From assembly GCF_016808095.1 (NCBI RefSeq), contig NC_068973.1, positions 9,668,501-9,732,500 of the forward strand: a stretch of DNA of 64,000 nucleotides. The letters are read 5' to 3'. The translations under genes and the position numbers were made by a program. Under the pieces are notes generated by a model. That model saw only the letters and a program-made list of their open reading frames with translations, was not told where the DNA came from and did no database searches. This document shows, piece by piece, positions 39,376-52,300 of this stretch (its first letter is position 1; every line of letters starts with the position of its first letter). This DNA comes from Vigna angularis (lineage: Eukaryota; Streptophyta; Magnoliopsida; Fabales; Fabaceae).

Positions 39376-39760
39376 AAAAAGTTTAATTTTGTTTCTAAGT
39401 CTTTCATTGTCTCAAGGATGCTTCCATCAATCTCCCTTACCTTATGTCTAGGAAGTTTAAGCAAATGCTTAAACATAATAAACAATGAAACAAAATGTTT
39501 CCTCATATAAAGAAGGATGATTTTTGAATGAAGAAGAAAGACCATAGGTAATATGTTATTGTGAAAAAAACCTTTGCATGTGTGGACGAAATGTCCTAAA
39601 CTTAAGGGAAATACGAGGTTTAAGAAGAAGAGTCCTATGGCTACACAAGATAACTTGAATTCAACATATTGGATAAAGAACATACTTTTGACCTCTAACC
39701 TTCAATCTTCCTTTGAAGTCATTTGATGAATAAGATGAAATTGATTCGTTGTATGACAAT
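39376..39760. other. Sequence left of the LARD insertion
   Basis: This stretch would have been continuous with 44681 onward before insertion of the LTR element. A 107-codon minus-strand frame (39360-39683) has no domain that I recognise. It may belong to the same old retroelement as the zinc-knuckle remnant at 44850. Confidence 0.4.
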
Positions 39761-39765
39761 CTTGT

Positions 39766-40885
39766 TGATAACTTTTTGGTAGGTATACCAAATATTTCCA
39801 AGTAATACAGTGAATAAGTAAAAGTATCGTTCTCCCAAAGGACTTGTGCAACACATGACAATTCTTCCTTTTATAACTCAAATAGACATCAAAATGCACA
39901 AAACAACACAAGAAACTCTTTTTGGTATTTTATTAAACAATTGGTGTGCAAGGAATTATATTTAAAAGAAACTTTGTTGGAATTGGGTTCATGAATCATA
40001 TGAAGATAAAACTTTGTACAATATATCATTATTTCATTCAAACATTCACATCAAGGCATACTAGTCCTAATCCCTTAGCAACTAATTCTAAATTAATATA
40101 TCAAACTGCTAATCCCTTAGTCAATTTAACATACAATTTGCATTAAGTCTGATGCTAAGAATGACAAGTTATTGAGTCTATCCCTAGATCCCAAATCATT
40201 TAGGTGCTCTCTATCTATGCCCATGTTCAAAGTTACTTTCCAGTAATCAGAAACATTCAAATAACATTGTATTTCCATACAATGATAGTAAATTCAAGAA
40301 AGAGCATATGAACGAACAACGATATATTGAACAGGAAAATTACATCAAAGTGAGTTCATTACATCCAATTCCAACAAAAGAAAAATTTAACTACTCCTAG
40401 ACATCTATAACGTACACATTTGAAGCAATCCCTTGCAACAATGGTGTCTTGATGCCTTGAAGTAGTCTTTGGAAGTTCCTGAGATGTTTTCGTTTCTTTC
40501 CTTTGTCCGGAACTCCTGTCTGGAGTTCTTTCTGTCTATTTCCCACTTTAAAAGCCAATTGAAAAAAATAACTAATTCGCTAAGCGCACAACTCTTTATG
40601 CGCTAAACGAATATTCAACTGCAACATATCTTTAATTGTCCTTTATTGGCTCAGCGAGTTGTGCTGGTGCGCTGAGCGAATAAAACTTTATTTAGTTGAG
40701 CGATTTAATGTTGGCTTAGCGAGAAACATCTGATAACACTCATGTATAAATTCCTGTACAATTTACTACACACTTTCCTACTTCTAATTACAACTTTTCA
40801 ACGAGGAAAACACATTATTTCATGAATAAATACAAATTTTGAGTTAATTAATAAGTCTGAAAACATGTAATTTTCATACTTATCA
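39766..40885 (-). repeat. 3' LTR of the LARD element
   Basis: 1120 bp, bounded by TGATAAC and CTTATCA. It contains at 40572-40720 three small inverted-repeat words of the CGCTAAGCG class. Confidence 0.85.
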
Positions 40886-42335
40886 ACTTCCCTAAACTTG
40901 AATTATTTCATGTCCTCATGAAATCACAATATAGACACAACCATAGACATCTGACATTTTGATAAAATGAACTCGCACATAAGAAAAAGTCGCATGCATT
41001 TCCAAAGATTTCAAACAAATATGACATGGTGCATTACCCAAAAGTTCACCTGTGCATAGAACATGAACAACCAGATCAAAATTTAACATCCTCACCAATT
41101 AAGTGTTTGCCCTCACATGACAGTAGATTTGTCATAGAACTTCATTAGCTTTTGCACCTCATCTAATTCACATACTTCACACATCATTGGTTAAGTCAAA
41201 AGGTCTTTTCATGTTAAAGCTTGGTTTGGCTAGAAAAAGAATCATGGTTTTTCCTGGATTCAAAGTCACCTCTTAAGAAGAGAAAACCAGTACATGCTTC
41301 AATTCTCAATTCAGTAATCAAATCTCAATATATATTATCACTCATTCCATACCATATTCTTTCACAATTCAACCTTTTTTCAATTCAAGCACCCTTTTGG
41401 TCAACTTCTTTTTTTTTCTTTTTCTTATATGAACATATTTTCTTCCCCCAAACTTAAATTCAACCTTACCCTCTTTTAAAGCATAATACATGTTCTCTTC
41501 TAGGGTGTATGGTAGGATAACATACAATAGGCTCAAGGTGGAAGAAAGAAATCAAGGTTCAAAAGGGTTCACAAATGTATCATATATGATGTATCAAGGT
41601 TGGCTATTTGGTCAAGAAGCTATGCAATCAATAACAACATTGCCTTTCTCATCCTTAACCAAAAAGTGTGTGTATGTATGCAGAATCACAATCATGCAAA
41701 AGTTAATTCCATATCTAGATAAACTCATAGTATCTCTCAATCTCAACCGTGCTCTCAACACCCAACATATCTGGTCATAGTTCATACTTACACATAGATA
41801 AAAATAAGAATCACATTGCAACCATAATCACACATATCATCATCTTTTTGAATCACATAAACTTAATCAAATATGCATCACATTAAATTCAAAAAGTTAG
41901 ATGTCTATGCAACTACACAAATTAAAAACATAATTCAACTTCTAACACATAGTTCAAAACATATTACCAAACAAAAATAACATAACTACACAATAAGAAA
42001 AACTATCCATCTATTCAGTCACTAGGAACCATCTTGCCTGGATCTCCATTGGCTTTTCTGCTGCTCCTCATCATCCTCATCATCATTAGCCTTCGCGTAG
42101 GCACTCCCCCACCTAAACTTAGGCATGCCCTCAGGCCATAGAAGGGGTGTCGCAAACTCAAAAGATAATTTATGCTGATTATAGTTTAAAACAAGGTTTT
42201 ATTCATGCGCCTCAGCAAGTTGTACTCTTGAAGAAGACCCTGTGGAGGTCTTAGGAGAAGTCATCTGCATAATATTAGCTAAGCACAAAAAAACATTGAA
42301 CAAATGGTGAGAATTACATAAAATTAGAAATTGCG

Positions 42336-42825
42336 CGAACAATTCGCTAAGCGAAATGCTCGCTGAGCGAATAAGGTTACTAAGAGAGCCAAAAGGGTAG
42401 TGAGAAATTCGCTAAGCGAATTTTTTTTTATGTTTTATTTGCTAAGCGCACCAGAGATGTGCGGTAAGCGAATAAACCAATTTCTTTTACACATGTGTTT
42501 ATTCGCTAAGCGCACCGTATTTGTGTGCTAAGCGAATAAAAAGACAATTTTTTTAAATTTTTTTTTTAATTTTTTTTTAAAAAAAACATATTTGTCTTTA
42601 TTCGCTGGGCGCATAAGATATATACGCTAAGTGAATAAAACTACAAAAATATTTATTCTTGATTCACTCATCTCACAAATTTGCTCAGCAAATAAACTCT
42701 CTTTCCACAATATTCGCTCAGCGCGCAGGTGTCGTTAAGCGATTAAATTGCTAAATTTCTTTCAACATGCTCACAAACATATTCGCTAAGCGCACCTCAG
42801 ATGTGCGCTGAGCGAATAAAAACAT
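42336..42825. repeat. Array of small hairpins based on TTCGCTAAGCG
   Basis: About seven imperfect palindromes occur. The clearest, at 42780-42820, pairs ATTCGCTAAGCGCAC with GTGCGCTGAGCGAAT around a 7-base loop. Others lie at about 42340, 42402, 42438, 42500, 42600 and 42710. The flanks between them are AT-rich. The same words occur in both LTRs. There is no coding frame. Confidence 0.75.
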
Positions 42826-43532
42826 ATAGAGAAGTAAAATAGAAAAATGAAAAACACAAACAAAGAGACAAGGAAAAGAAGAAACAAAAATTGCAGAACG
42901 TGAGCACGCCAACCAAACAATAGTTCCAATATGCAGAATGATTGAAATGGATTTCCTAAACAACCTCACTCAGATCCCTCTTGTTGCAAGATCACTTAGT
43001 ACTCCCCTTTCGGTGGTTGAAATCTCATCCCTAGGATCTTCCAACAACTAGAAACATCTGTAGGCAAATTGCATAAAAGAAACACAAACAAAACAAACAT
43101 AAAATTGACAAAGAATTCTACTTTCCTTGTTTTCTAAAGTTAAAACACTCAGATCCCTCTTGTTGTGCCTACCTAAGTTTGAAAAACCCTCACCCAATCC
43201 CTTGGTGTAAGACGTCCATCAAACTTGCGTTAAGTTCAAAAACAGTGAATCGAAACACACAACGTCATCCCTGGTGATTTGCATATCTGGTGATTTGCAT
43301 ATCTGGTTTGACTTTTTCAGTTCCGCCACTGAAATCTCATCCCTAAGAACTTTTAATAACCGCATCAAACTCTAAAGCGTGCCCCGAGACAAGCATTAAG
43401 TTCAAACTAAATCAATGGAAAGTCTTAAAAAACTAAAGCCAACTGCATACACAACAACATTAAAAAGGAAAAATCACAACAAAGTCTAAAAGAGTCATAA
43501 ATGCCCAAATTGCCTTGTGTTGGAACACAAGT

Positions 43533-43550
43533 CTCCGGCAACGGCGCCAA
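43533..43550 (-). other. Primer-binding site of the LARD element
   Basis: The minus strand reads TGGCGCCGTTGCCGGAGA, the primer-binding wording of Athila-type and many LARD elements, a few bases inside the right LTR. Confidence 0.8.
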
Positions 43551-43555
43551 AAACT

Positions 43556-44680
43556 TGATAACTTTTTGCCAAGTATACCAAATTGTTCCAAGTAATACAG
43601 TGAATAAGTAAAAGTATCGTTCTCCCAAAGGACTTGTGCAACACATGTCAATTCTTCTTTTTATAACTCAATTAGACATCAAAATGCACAAAACAACAGA
43701 ATAAACTCTTTTTGGTATTTTATTAAATAGTTGGTGTCCAAGGATTATATTTAAAAGAAACTTTGTTGGAATTGGGTTCATGAATCATATGAAGATAAAA
43801 CTCTGTACAATATATCATTATTTCATTCAAACATTCACATCAAGGCATACTAGTCCTAATCCCTTAGCAACTAGTTCTAAATTAATATATCAAACTGCTA
43901 ATCCCTTAGTCAGTTTAACATACAATTTGCATTAAGTCCGATTCTAAGAATGACCAAGTTATTGAGTTTATCCCTAGATCTCAAATCACTTAGGTGCTCT
44001 ATCTATGTCCATGTTCAAAGTTACTTTCCAGTAATCAGAAACATTCAAATAACATTATATTTCCATACAATGATAGTAAATTCAAAAAAAAGCATATGAA
44101 CGTACAACGATATATTGAACAGGAAAATTACATCAGAGTGAGTTCATTACATCCAATTCCAACGAAAGAAAAATTTAACTACTCCTAGACATATATAACG
44201 TACACATTTAAAACAATCCCTTGCAACAATGATGTCTTGATGCCTTGAAGTAGTCTCTGGAAGTTCCTGAGATGTTTTCGTTTCTTTTCTTTGTCCGAAA
44301 CTTCTGTCTAGAGTTCTTTCTGTCTATTTCCCACTTTAAAAGCCAATTGAAAAAAATAACTAATTCGCTAAGCGCAATACTCTTTATGCGCTAAGCGAAT
44401 ATTCAACTGCAACATATCTTTAATTGTCCTTTATTCGCTCAGCGAGTTGTGCTGGTGCGCTGAGTGAATAAAACTCTATTTAGTTGAGCGATTTAGTGTT
44501 GGCTTAGCGAGAAACATCTGATAACACTCCACTTTGATGTATAAATTCCTGTACAATTTACTACACACTTTCCTACTTCTAATTACAACTTTTCAATGAG
44601 GAAAACACATTATTTCATGAATAAATACAAATTTTGAGTTAATTAATAAGTCTGAAAACATGTAATTTTCATACTTATCA
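43556..44680 (-). repeat. 5' LTR of the LARD element
   Basis: 1125 bp, homologous along its whole length to 39766-40885. Hairpin words of the CGCTAAGCG class recur at 44363-44510. Confidence 0.85.
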
Positions 44681-44849
44681 CTTGTCACCAATTGTAGTTC
44701 AATCTCTAAGCAATATTTAAAAGTTTCATGTTGCAAGAATGACTTCCAAAATTTTTTTAGAGCTTTCAGACTCTAAACCTTATCTTTTCTAACTTTGGAC
44801 GTATTCCAAACAAGTTTGGTATAGGACATGGCTTAAAGAGTAAGTATAA

Positions 44850-44960
44850 GATGAAAAAATTACATTACTTGTCACCGTTGTGAAAAATTTGGACACTCTG
44901 ATGTTAGATGTAAACATAAAAACAACAAGTTAGGTCTAATAAAGGACGAAAGGTATTAGA
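44850..44960 (+). pseudogene. Isolated CCHC zinc-knuckle remnant of a retroelement gag
   Basis: One plus-strand frame reads YITCHRCEKFGHSDVRCKHK, a perfect CX2CX4HX4C zinc knuckle, and stops shortly after (KDERY). Upstream the frame is closed by several stops. This is the nucleic-acid-binding motif of retroelement gag. It lies only 170 bp beyond the LARD insertion, so the LARD probably landed in this older element. Confidence 0.55.
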
Positions 44961-46310
44961 CTTGAAGGATGGAATCAACTCAAACTTTCTAGAAAAGCAA
45001 GTGAAATTTGGTGGTAATGTTAATGAAGAAGCTGTTGGATATTTATTGATTGTTAAAACTTTCATATCACATGTGTGTGTGATTCTTATACAAGAAAATT
45101 CATAAGTGCACATAACTTAATACATATAGCCTATTTGTTTAAAAAGTTAAATGTTTTTCGAAAAAAAGGTTTTAATTATAATTTAATCAATTAAACATTT
45201 TGATGATTTTTTTAATTTGTTATTCATGTATTTCCATATTTATAAAGTACATGATAATTGATTAATAGATTTAAAGTTCTATTCATACTTCCTCTTCTAG
45301 AATCAACTACACCTAAATAATCATTTTAAATTGAATTTTAAAAACTCTATAAATTCAATCTTTTAGAAATATTTTAAGAACATTTTGAATATGTTCCAAA
45401 CACATGATTTCAATTTATCTGAGTAATCCATTTGAGTGAGAAGTATAGATTTTTCTCTTTTTGAGTTTCTTATCTGGTGTAATCAAAGTCATAAGTGATG
45501 ATTCTCCATAGTTGCTTATCCCATAAATTTGAGTGACGCAACCTAGAGTGTTGTTTCTTAGCTTATCTTTGTCTCCCACATTGGCAAAAAAATAAAAACA
45601 AAAACAAAAAATAGAATTTTCTCTCTTAGAGTTTCTTATTTATGAATTAGGTTACAAGTGAAAATTCTTCACACTTGTGGTGATACAATGATTTTCCAAT
45701 TCATAACATTGTAAATTATTTTCTTGTGGGCTAGGTCAAAAGAAATAAATATCCATTTTGCTAATCTCATGGAATTTCCGTGGCACAAAGTATTTTTCCA
45801 ATTCTTAATATTATCTTGATTTTTTTTTTGTATTTTTTTAATCCTTTTCCTTTTCATGGATTCCACAAATTTAAAATTACATTTCATCCAATAATCTTTC
45901 AAAGAATCCATCAAAAGAGTTATTCTTTGAAACTTGAGTGAAAATATTCTTCAACCCAAAAAGCCCCCTTAAGTTCTCATGAGTACCATTACTTGAAGTC
46001 ATTAATCATATTTCATGTTAAGTTTTCAAAAAATGTAATGCTAAGAGTAGAAATAATTATACTAGCACCTAAAATTATTTAGTAAATTCTTAAGATATGC
46101 AAATTGATTCCATTTTGTACCCATTTTTAGCATATCTAACATATTTCTTAATGATTGCAAAACTATATTGCACCATAAGTTAAGGATTAAAAGAGCTTTA
46201 GAATGGTATATTGAGATCAAGTTCCAGAGGAGTGTGAGAGTACTGCTTTAAACTTGAAAATATTTCAATGTATATTAATGCTTCTTGAATTGATTGACAC
46301 AACTTAGATT

Positions 46311-46386
<76 letters not shown>

Positions 46387-46783
46387 GAAAAAAAACATGA
46401 AAAAAAGAGTAGTATAATATAAAACTGGTAAGAGTAAAAAAAGTAATGAAAAAAGGAAAAAAGAATAAAGAAACAGTAATATTATTTAAAGTGTAACTTT
46501 ATACTTATTTTAACAAATTATCATTTTTCATCTTTCCTCTTTAGTTTTAGAGATCAAAATACTTTACTTTTTCTTATTTTCACCGTAAATTTATTACAAG
46601 TCTAATAAAGTTTCTTTAACCATTAGTTACATAAAAGAAATTTGAGAAAATTCGAAAAATAAATTACTCATTTATCGTCATATTTTATTCCACGTTAAAT
46701 ATTAAACAACCAATATAAAACAATCTCAAAAGATATACTATATTAGAGGAGTTATTAAATTACAAACTCAAAAAGGAAAGTAT
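44961..46783. other. AT-rich intergenic DNA with (AT)n
   Basis: The phrase TTCTCTCTTAGAGTTTCTTAT and a looser version of it occur near 45620 and 45455. An (AT)n microsatellite lies at 46314-46383. No gene is supported. Confidence 0.5.
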
Positions 46784-46788
46784 GTATA

Positions 46789-49376
46789 TGTAACATCCCA
46801 AAATACAGTAATTACCATAATTCAGAATTAATTACAATTAACAGTAACATAAACAGTCTTTGCATTAAAATTAGGATTTAAAAGCCGAACGGCATCAGTA
46901 CAAAAGAAGGCGCATAAACGCAGGCCATGAGAATCTGAAACGAACGTTCTTAAATGTATAAAACAACGTACGACAAAACAAAAATTTGAAGCTTAAGACG
47001 AACGACCTTACAAAATACTTGGCCGAACGTTTAAACTACACTAACGTTCACAGATCTATTCTAACGAGCGCTCTAAGGCTCGGCCTTCACATCAACTTCC
47101 ACCAGATTTGTTTCATCCAAATTTTCTTCTTCCAGCATTTGCTCAAGGGATGCACCACCATCTGCTCACATCCACAACGGATGATCATTGCATTTTGACA
47201 AAACGGATTATACATGGACAATAGACAACACAATGGAAACGCAAGGGTAAGCTTATAATATTTAATTTATACAATCAACACATACATTTACATTTCAAAA
47301 CACACATACAGCAAGTGATTCATCAAATAATAAACATACGAAGACGTATAATAAGACAGACCGTCCGGACTGTATGAATCTGTGTAGTTACAAGCGTCCT
47401 TGCACCCGAGTGATGTAGTAACTGGGATACACCAAACAGCTGCCACTCGAGGTAAGTCCGTTCTTACGTCGCCCATGTTAACTTATGGACTAAGGACCTC
47501 CTGCCGTTCCCACACATGAATACCCCCTTCTACTTGAAGAGGCGTATCACGGAACATCAGGATGGACAGCGAGTCTTAACTTATCCACAGTCATACTTTA
47601 CCAAAGTCAATATCCAATATAGAAATCAGAGTCGTTCCTCCTTGGAACGCTCGTTCAAATATCAATATCATAACTTCATTTCTTAAATCGTTCTCACACC
47701 TTAACTCTTTCATTAATTCACATTTTCATTCTATGTTCCACTTTCATAAAAAGACGAACGTTAATTAACTGTATGGACGAACGCTATTTGATATCAGATA
47801 ATTATTCAATTGTACGAGCGCTGGATAGGAGACCTTGCTCGATTTAGAACGAACGTTTGATATAAGACCGAACGATATTAAAGACGAATGCTCGACATAA
47901 GGTCGAATCGTTATCAAAGGTGGACGCTCGACATGAAGCCGTACGTTATCAAAGACGAACGCTCGACATGAGGTCGAACGCAATTAAAGACGAACGCTCG
48001 ACATGAGGTCGAACGCTCTTAGAGACGAACGCTCGACATGAGGTCGAACGCTCTCAACGACGAACGCTATCAAAGGCAATCGCTCTACATAAGGTCGAAC
48101 GTAATCAAACACGAACGCTCGACATGAGGTCGAACGCTCTCAGAGACGAACGCTCGACATGAGGTCGAACGCTCTCCAGTATTAAAATGGGGACGCTCGT
48201 TCACGAGCAGAATTCTTTCCAAATGAAGGAATCCCATTCTAAGTTTATTTAAGGGAAACCGAACGGTTTAAGACCGTACAGTGACGAGCGTCATTTATCA
48301 AAGGGGATGAATAAAATTTCAGATTTCTCAACCTTAGCAGAACTTTCCAGATTTCAAATTTATAAACTTTATAACTTTCATTCCAGATTTATTTCACATT
48401 AACATCGTTCTCATACAGATTTCAACATTTTAATCATTCTAACTCTACCATAACCATACTCCATTCATCCATAATCAAATCAACATGCGTTTCAAACCAC
48501 CAACAATATATACAATCCATGCAAACAGTGATCGTTCATGACAGATAATTCAAAATCAGAAAACCAGATTCCATAACAATGGTCAACCATACAGCTCAAA
48601 CATCATGCAGTTCATACATGCACAATAACAGTGATCATCCATACAACTCAAACCTTATATTTTTCATTCATACCACTCAGATCATACAACATACAGTATA
48701 AATTAAACATATAAGCTTCCCTTACCTGGATAACAGTGAACTTCCAACAACAAGATTTTAGGTTTTCCTCTAACCACGTCTTACACCCAGGCTTCGCTCA
48801 ACAGTTCCCACGTAAATCTAAGACACCAAAAATCAACATAATTCAGACCTAGAACTCATGCATGCAACCAAAACCAGGGTTCGCATGAAACCAGAGGAGA
48901 CGACGTGTAGAAAGGAAAACTTACCAGTTCCGATCCAAGTTCTGTTCGGTCCAAATGAAAGATCACAGCAGGACGAACGTTCCTATGGTTCTGGAAAGTG
49001 AATCGGAGAAGAAGAAGATGAGTTACAGAAGAGAGAAGGGCAACTGGTTCTAGAGAGAGATCAGAGAAAATGGAAGATTTTAGGTTTCAGAGAAAGAAGG
49101 TGAGTGATGCAGGTGAGTGGAAGGGTTTTCGAAAATCTGATTTTTGTTTAACTCACATTCGTTTGAACGAACGTCTCCCAAACGGACACCTGCATACCAA
49201 ACTCTGAAACAGAAGCTTCCAACGACAAGTGGCGTGTGTGCATGCAGAGTTTTGTGCGTTTTTAATGCACTGGGACGTGTGGCGCGGCGCATTCATGGAA
49301 GCAGCCAGGTGATTCAGCAGCGTAATAAATGCTGATTTGACACCTAATTACGCTTCTAATTTACCGGGATCTCACA
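46789..49376 (-). repeat. 3' LTR of the chromovirus
   Basis: It opens TGTAACATCCC and closes GGGATCTCACA on the plus strand, imperfect terminal inverted repeats. Open frames on either strand inside it (for example 46986-47198 and 49080-49335) recur at the same offset in the other LTR and are not genes. The purine-rich GATAGGTGGAA on the minus strand next to 49377 is the likely polypurine tract. Confidence 0.95.
47846..48180 (-). repeat. 35-bp tandem array inside the 3' LTR
   Basis: About nine units of the type GACGAACGCTCGACATGAGG plus TCGAACGCTCTCAGA follow each other head to tail. The outer units are decayed and the inner ones nearly identical. The same array lies at 55203-55537. Confidence 0.9.
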
Positions 49377-49382
49377 TTCCAC

Positions 49383-52300
49383 CTATCTACAAAAATTTTC
49401 GACCTCGAAAATTAGAGACTCACCCAGAAACAGATTAGGATACAAGTCCTTCATGGCGCTCTCAATTTCCCACGTTGAATCACCCGTCTTAGCGTCCCAC
49501 ACCATTTTCACCAAGCGAACTTCCTTGCCCTTGTAGTACTTGGTGCGTCTATCTTCAACACGGACTGGATGCAGTTCTAACGTTCGGTCTGGACGTAGCT
49601 GAATGTCTTCTAACTCCAGTACGTGTGTCGGATTTGCTATATACTTTCGAAGTTGAGAGACGTGGAAAACGGGGTGAAGGTTGGATAGTTGGGGCGGCAA
49701 TGCAAGCTCGTACGCTACGGGTCCAATCTTCTTCAAAATCTGGTACGGCCCTATGAACTTGGGAGACAGCTTCTTTGGTCGAACGGCTCGTCCTACACCA
49801 GTAATTGGATTGAGTCGAAGAAACACATGGTCTCCTGCAGCGAATTCCAACGGTCTTCTCCTCTTATCTGCATACGACTTCTGTCTGCTCAAGGACGTCT
49901 TCAATCTCTCCTGGATTTGCTTGACTTTCTCGGTCGTTTGTTGGATGAGCTCGGGTCCAGTCAGCACTTTCTCTCCCTCTTGGAACCAGCAAAGTGGTGT
50001 TCGGCATTTCCTCCCATAGAGAGCTTCAAACGGCGCCATACCTATGCTCGACTGATAGCTATTGTTGTACGTGAACTCCACCAGTGGCAAGACTTCATCC
50101 CATGCGCCCAAGTGGTCTAGGACGCACGTCCTCAGTAAATCTTCCAGCGTCTGGATGGTACGTTCAGACTGGCCGTCCGTTTGTGGATGATATGCTGAAC
50201 TCATCTGCAGCTTGCTTCCCAATTCACCTTGTAAGGATTGCCAAAACCGAGATGTAAATCTCGTGTCTCGGTCAGAAACTATGCTTGAAGGCACTCCATG
50301 CAGACGAACGATCTCAATTATATACAATTTGGCCAAATTAGTCATTGACATCTTCAAGTTCACGGGCAGGAAATGGGCGCTCTTCGTTAGTCTGTCCACG
50401 ATCACCCAGATTGAATCGTGATTTCTGACTGTGCGTGGTAGATGAGTCACGAAATCCATAGATATGCTATCCCACTTCCATTCGGGAATTTCCAACTGTT
50501 GAAGCAATCCGCCAGGTCTTTGATATTCTGCCTTCGCTCGTTGACAGGTCAGACATGATGCCACAAAACGAGCGACATCACTCTTCATTCCAGGCCACCA
50601 AAACGATTTCCGGAGGTCTTGATACATCTTAGTCATACCCGGGTGCATGCTAAGACGGCTGTGATGAGCTTCCTCCAAAACGATCCGTTTCAGCTCGCCA
50701 TCGTTAGGAACGCACGTCCTACCCTGGTAACGCAGCATGCCGTCCGTTCCTGTATTGAACCACTTGGCTCGATTCGTACCGAGCGCGCTTAAGATCTTCA
50801 CCAGCTCTTCGTCCTCTCGCTGTTTCATTCTGATTCGGTCGAACACATTGCTAGATATTCTAAGGTTACAGCACTTGATGCTGCTCGGTTCTAACTCAAA
50901 TTGTAACCTTAGATCTCTGAAACTCTCCACCAAGCTCAGCTCGCGCACCATCATAGACGACATATGCACCACTTTTCTGCTTAGGGCGTCTGCTACCACG
51001 TTCGCTTTTCCTGGGTGATAGAGTAGTTCGAAGTCATAATCCTTCAAGAACTCAAGCCACCTCCTCTGCCTCATATTCAACTCCTTCTGATCAAAGAGGT
51101 ACTTGAGACTCTTGTGATCACTGAAGACTTGGAACGCGGATCCATACAAGAAATGCCTCCAGATCTTCAGCGCAAAAACGACCGCTGCCAACTCCAGGTC
51201 GTGCGTCGGGTAATTCCTCTCGTGAATCCTCAACTGCCGAGACGCATACGCTACCGCTCGCTTCTCTTGCATCAAAACACAACCCAGACCTTGATGAGAA
51301 GCGTCGCAATAGACTTCAAACGGTTTAGACGTATCCGGAATAACCAGCACTGGGGCGCTCGTAAGCTTCACCTTCAACTCCTGAAAACTGGCCTCACAAC
51401 GATCGGTCCAAGCGAACGGCTGATCTTTACGGGTCAATTGAGTTAGCGGCGCTACTATCTTAGCAAAACCTTCAATGAAACGTCTGTAGTAGCCCGCCAG
51501 TCCAACAAAACTACATACTTCCGTGACCGAACGCGGACTCTCCCAATCCAGTACCGCTCGCACTTTCGCTGGATCCACCGAGATGCCTCCAGCCGACACC
51601 ACATGACCCAAAAACTGAATCTCCTTCATCCAGAATTCACACTTAGACAACTTGGCATATAATTCTTTCTCCCGCAACACTCCAAGTACAAGTCTAAGGT
51701 GCTCTTCATGCTCGTCTTCGGTCTTGGAATAGATGAGGATATCATCTATGAAGACGACCACAAACTTATCCAAATAAGGCCTGAATATGCGGTTCATGTA
51801 CTCCATGAACACGGCTGGAGCGTTCGTTACTCCAAAAGGCATCACTACATATTCATAATGCCCATACCGTGACCTGAATGCTGTCTTCTGGATGTCATCT
51901 TCTTTAACCTTAATTTGATGATATCCGGACCTCAAATCAATCTTCGAGAACACTGCAGCCCCATGTAGTTGATCCAGCAAGTCATCTATCCTTGGCAAAG
52001 GGTACTTGTTCTTGATGGTCAGCTTGTTTAATTGCCTGTAGTCAATACACAACCGAGAGCTGCCATCTTTCTTCCTTACTAACAGCACGGGCGCTCCCCA
52101 AGGTGATACGCTCGGCCTAATGAATTTCTTCTCTATCAACTCCTCAATCTGCTCCTTTAGTTCAGCTAACTCCGCAGGCGACATCCTATATGGTTGAACT
52201 GAGATGGGAGCCGCTGTAGTCACCAAATCAATCGTGAACTCCATTTCACGCTGAGGGGGAAGTCCAGGGATCTCTTCCGGAAAAACGTCCGCAAACTCGT

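Larger units (their letters stand above)
39766..44680 (-). mobile_element. Non-autonomous LTR retrotransposon (LARD type), 4915 bp
   Basis: Two LTRs, 39766-40885 and 43556-44680, begin TGATAACTTTTTG and end ACTTATCA on the plus strand. CTTGT flanks both outer ends (39761-39765 and 44681-44685), a clean 5-bp target duplication. A primer-binding site of Athila/tRNA-Asp type (TGGCGCCGTTGCCGGAGA on the minus strand) abuts the right LTR, and a purine-rich AAGTTTAGGGAAG abuts the left one, so the element reads right to left. The 2.67-kb interior has no gag, protease, RT or integrase that I can read. The LTRs differ at several percent of positions with small indels, so it is clearly older than the 46.8-kb element. 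Movement would need enzymes from an autonomous relative. Confidence 0.85.

Noticed and set aside
47846..48180. Possible CRISPR array
   Set aside because: The 35-bp repeats are contiguous with no spacers, lie in a plant LTR and recur in the partner LTR.
46986..49335. Short frames inside the 3' LTR that recur at 54343-56692
   Set aside because: They repeat because the LTR is duplicated. None has a domain, and they lie on both strands of an untranslated LTR.
49681..51446. Plus-strand frames of 60-143 codons across the pol region
   Set aside because: Shadows of the 1199-residue pol frame on the minus strand.
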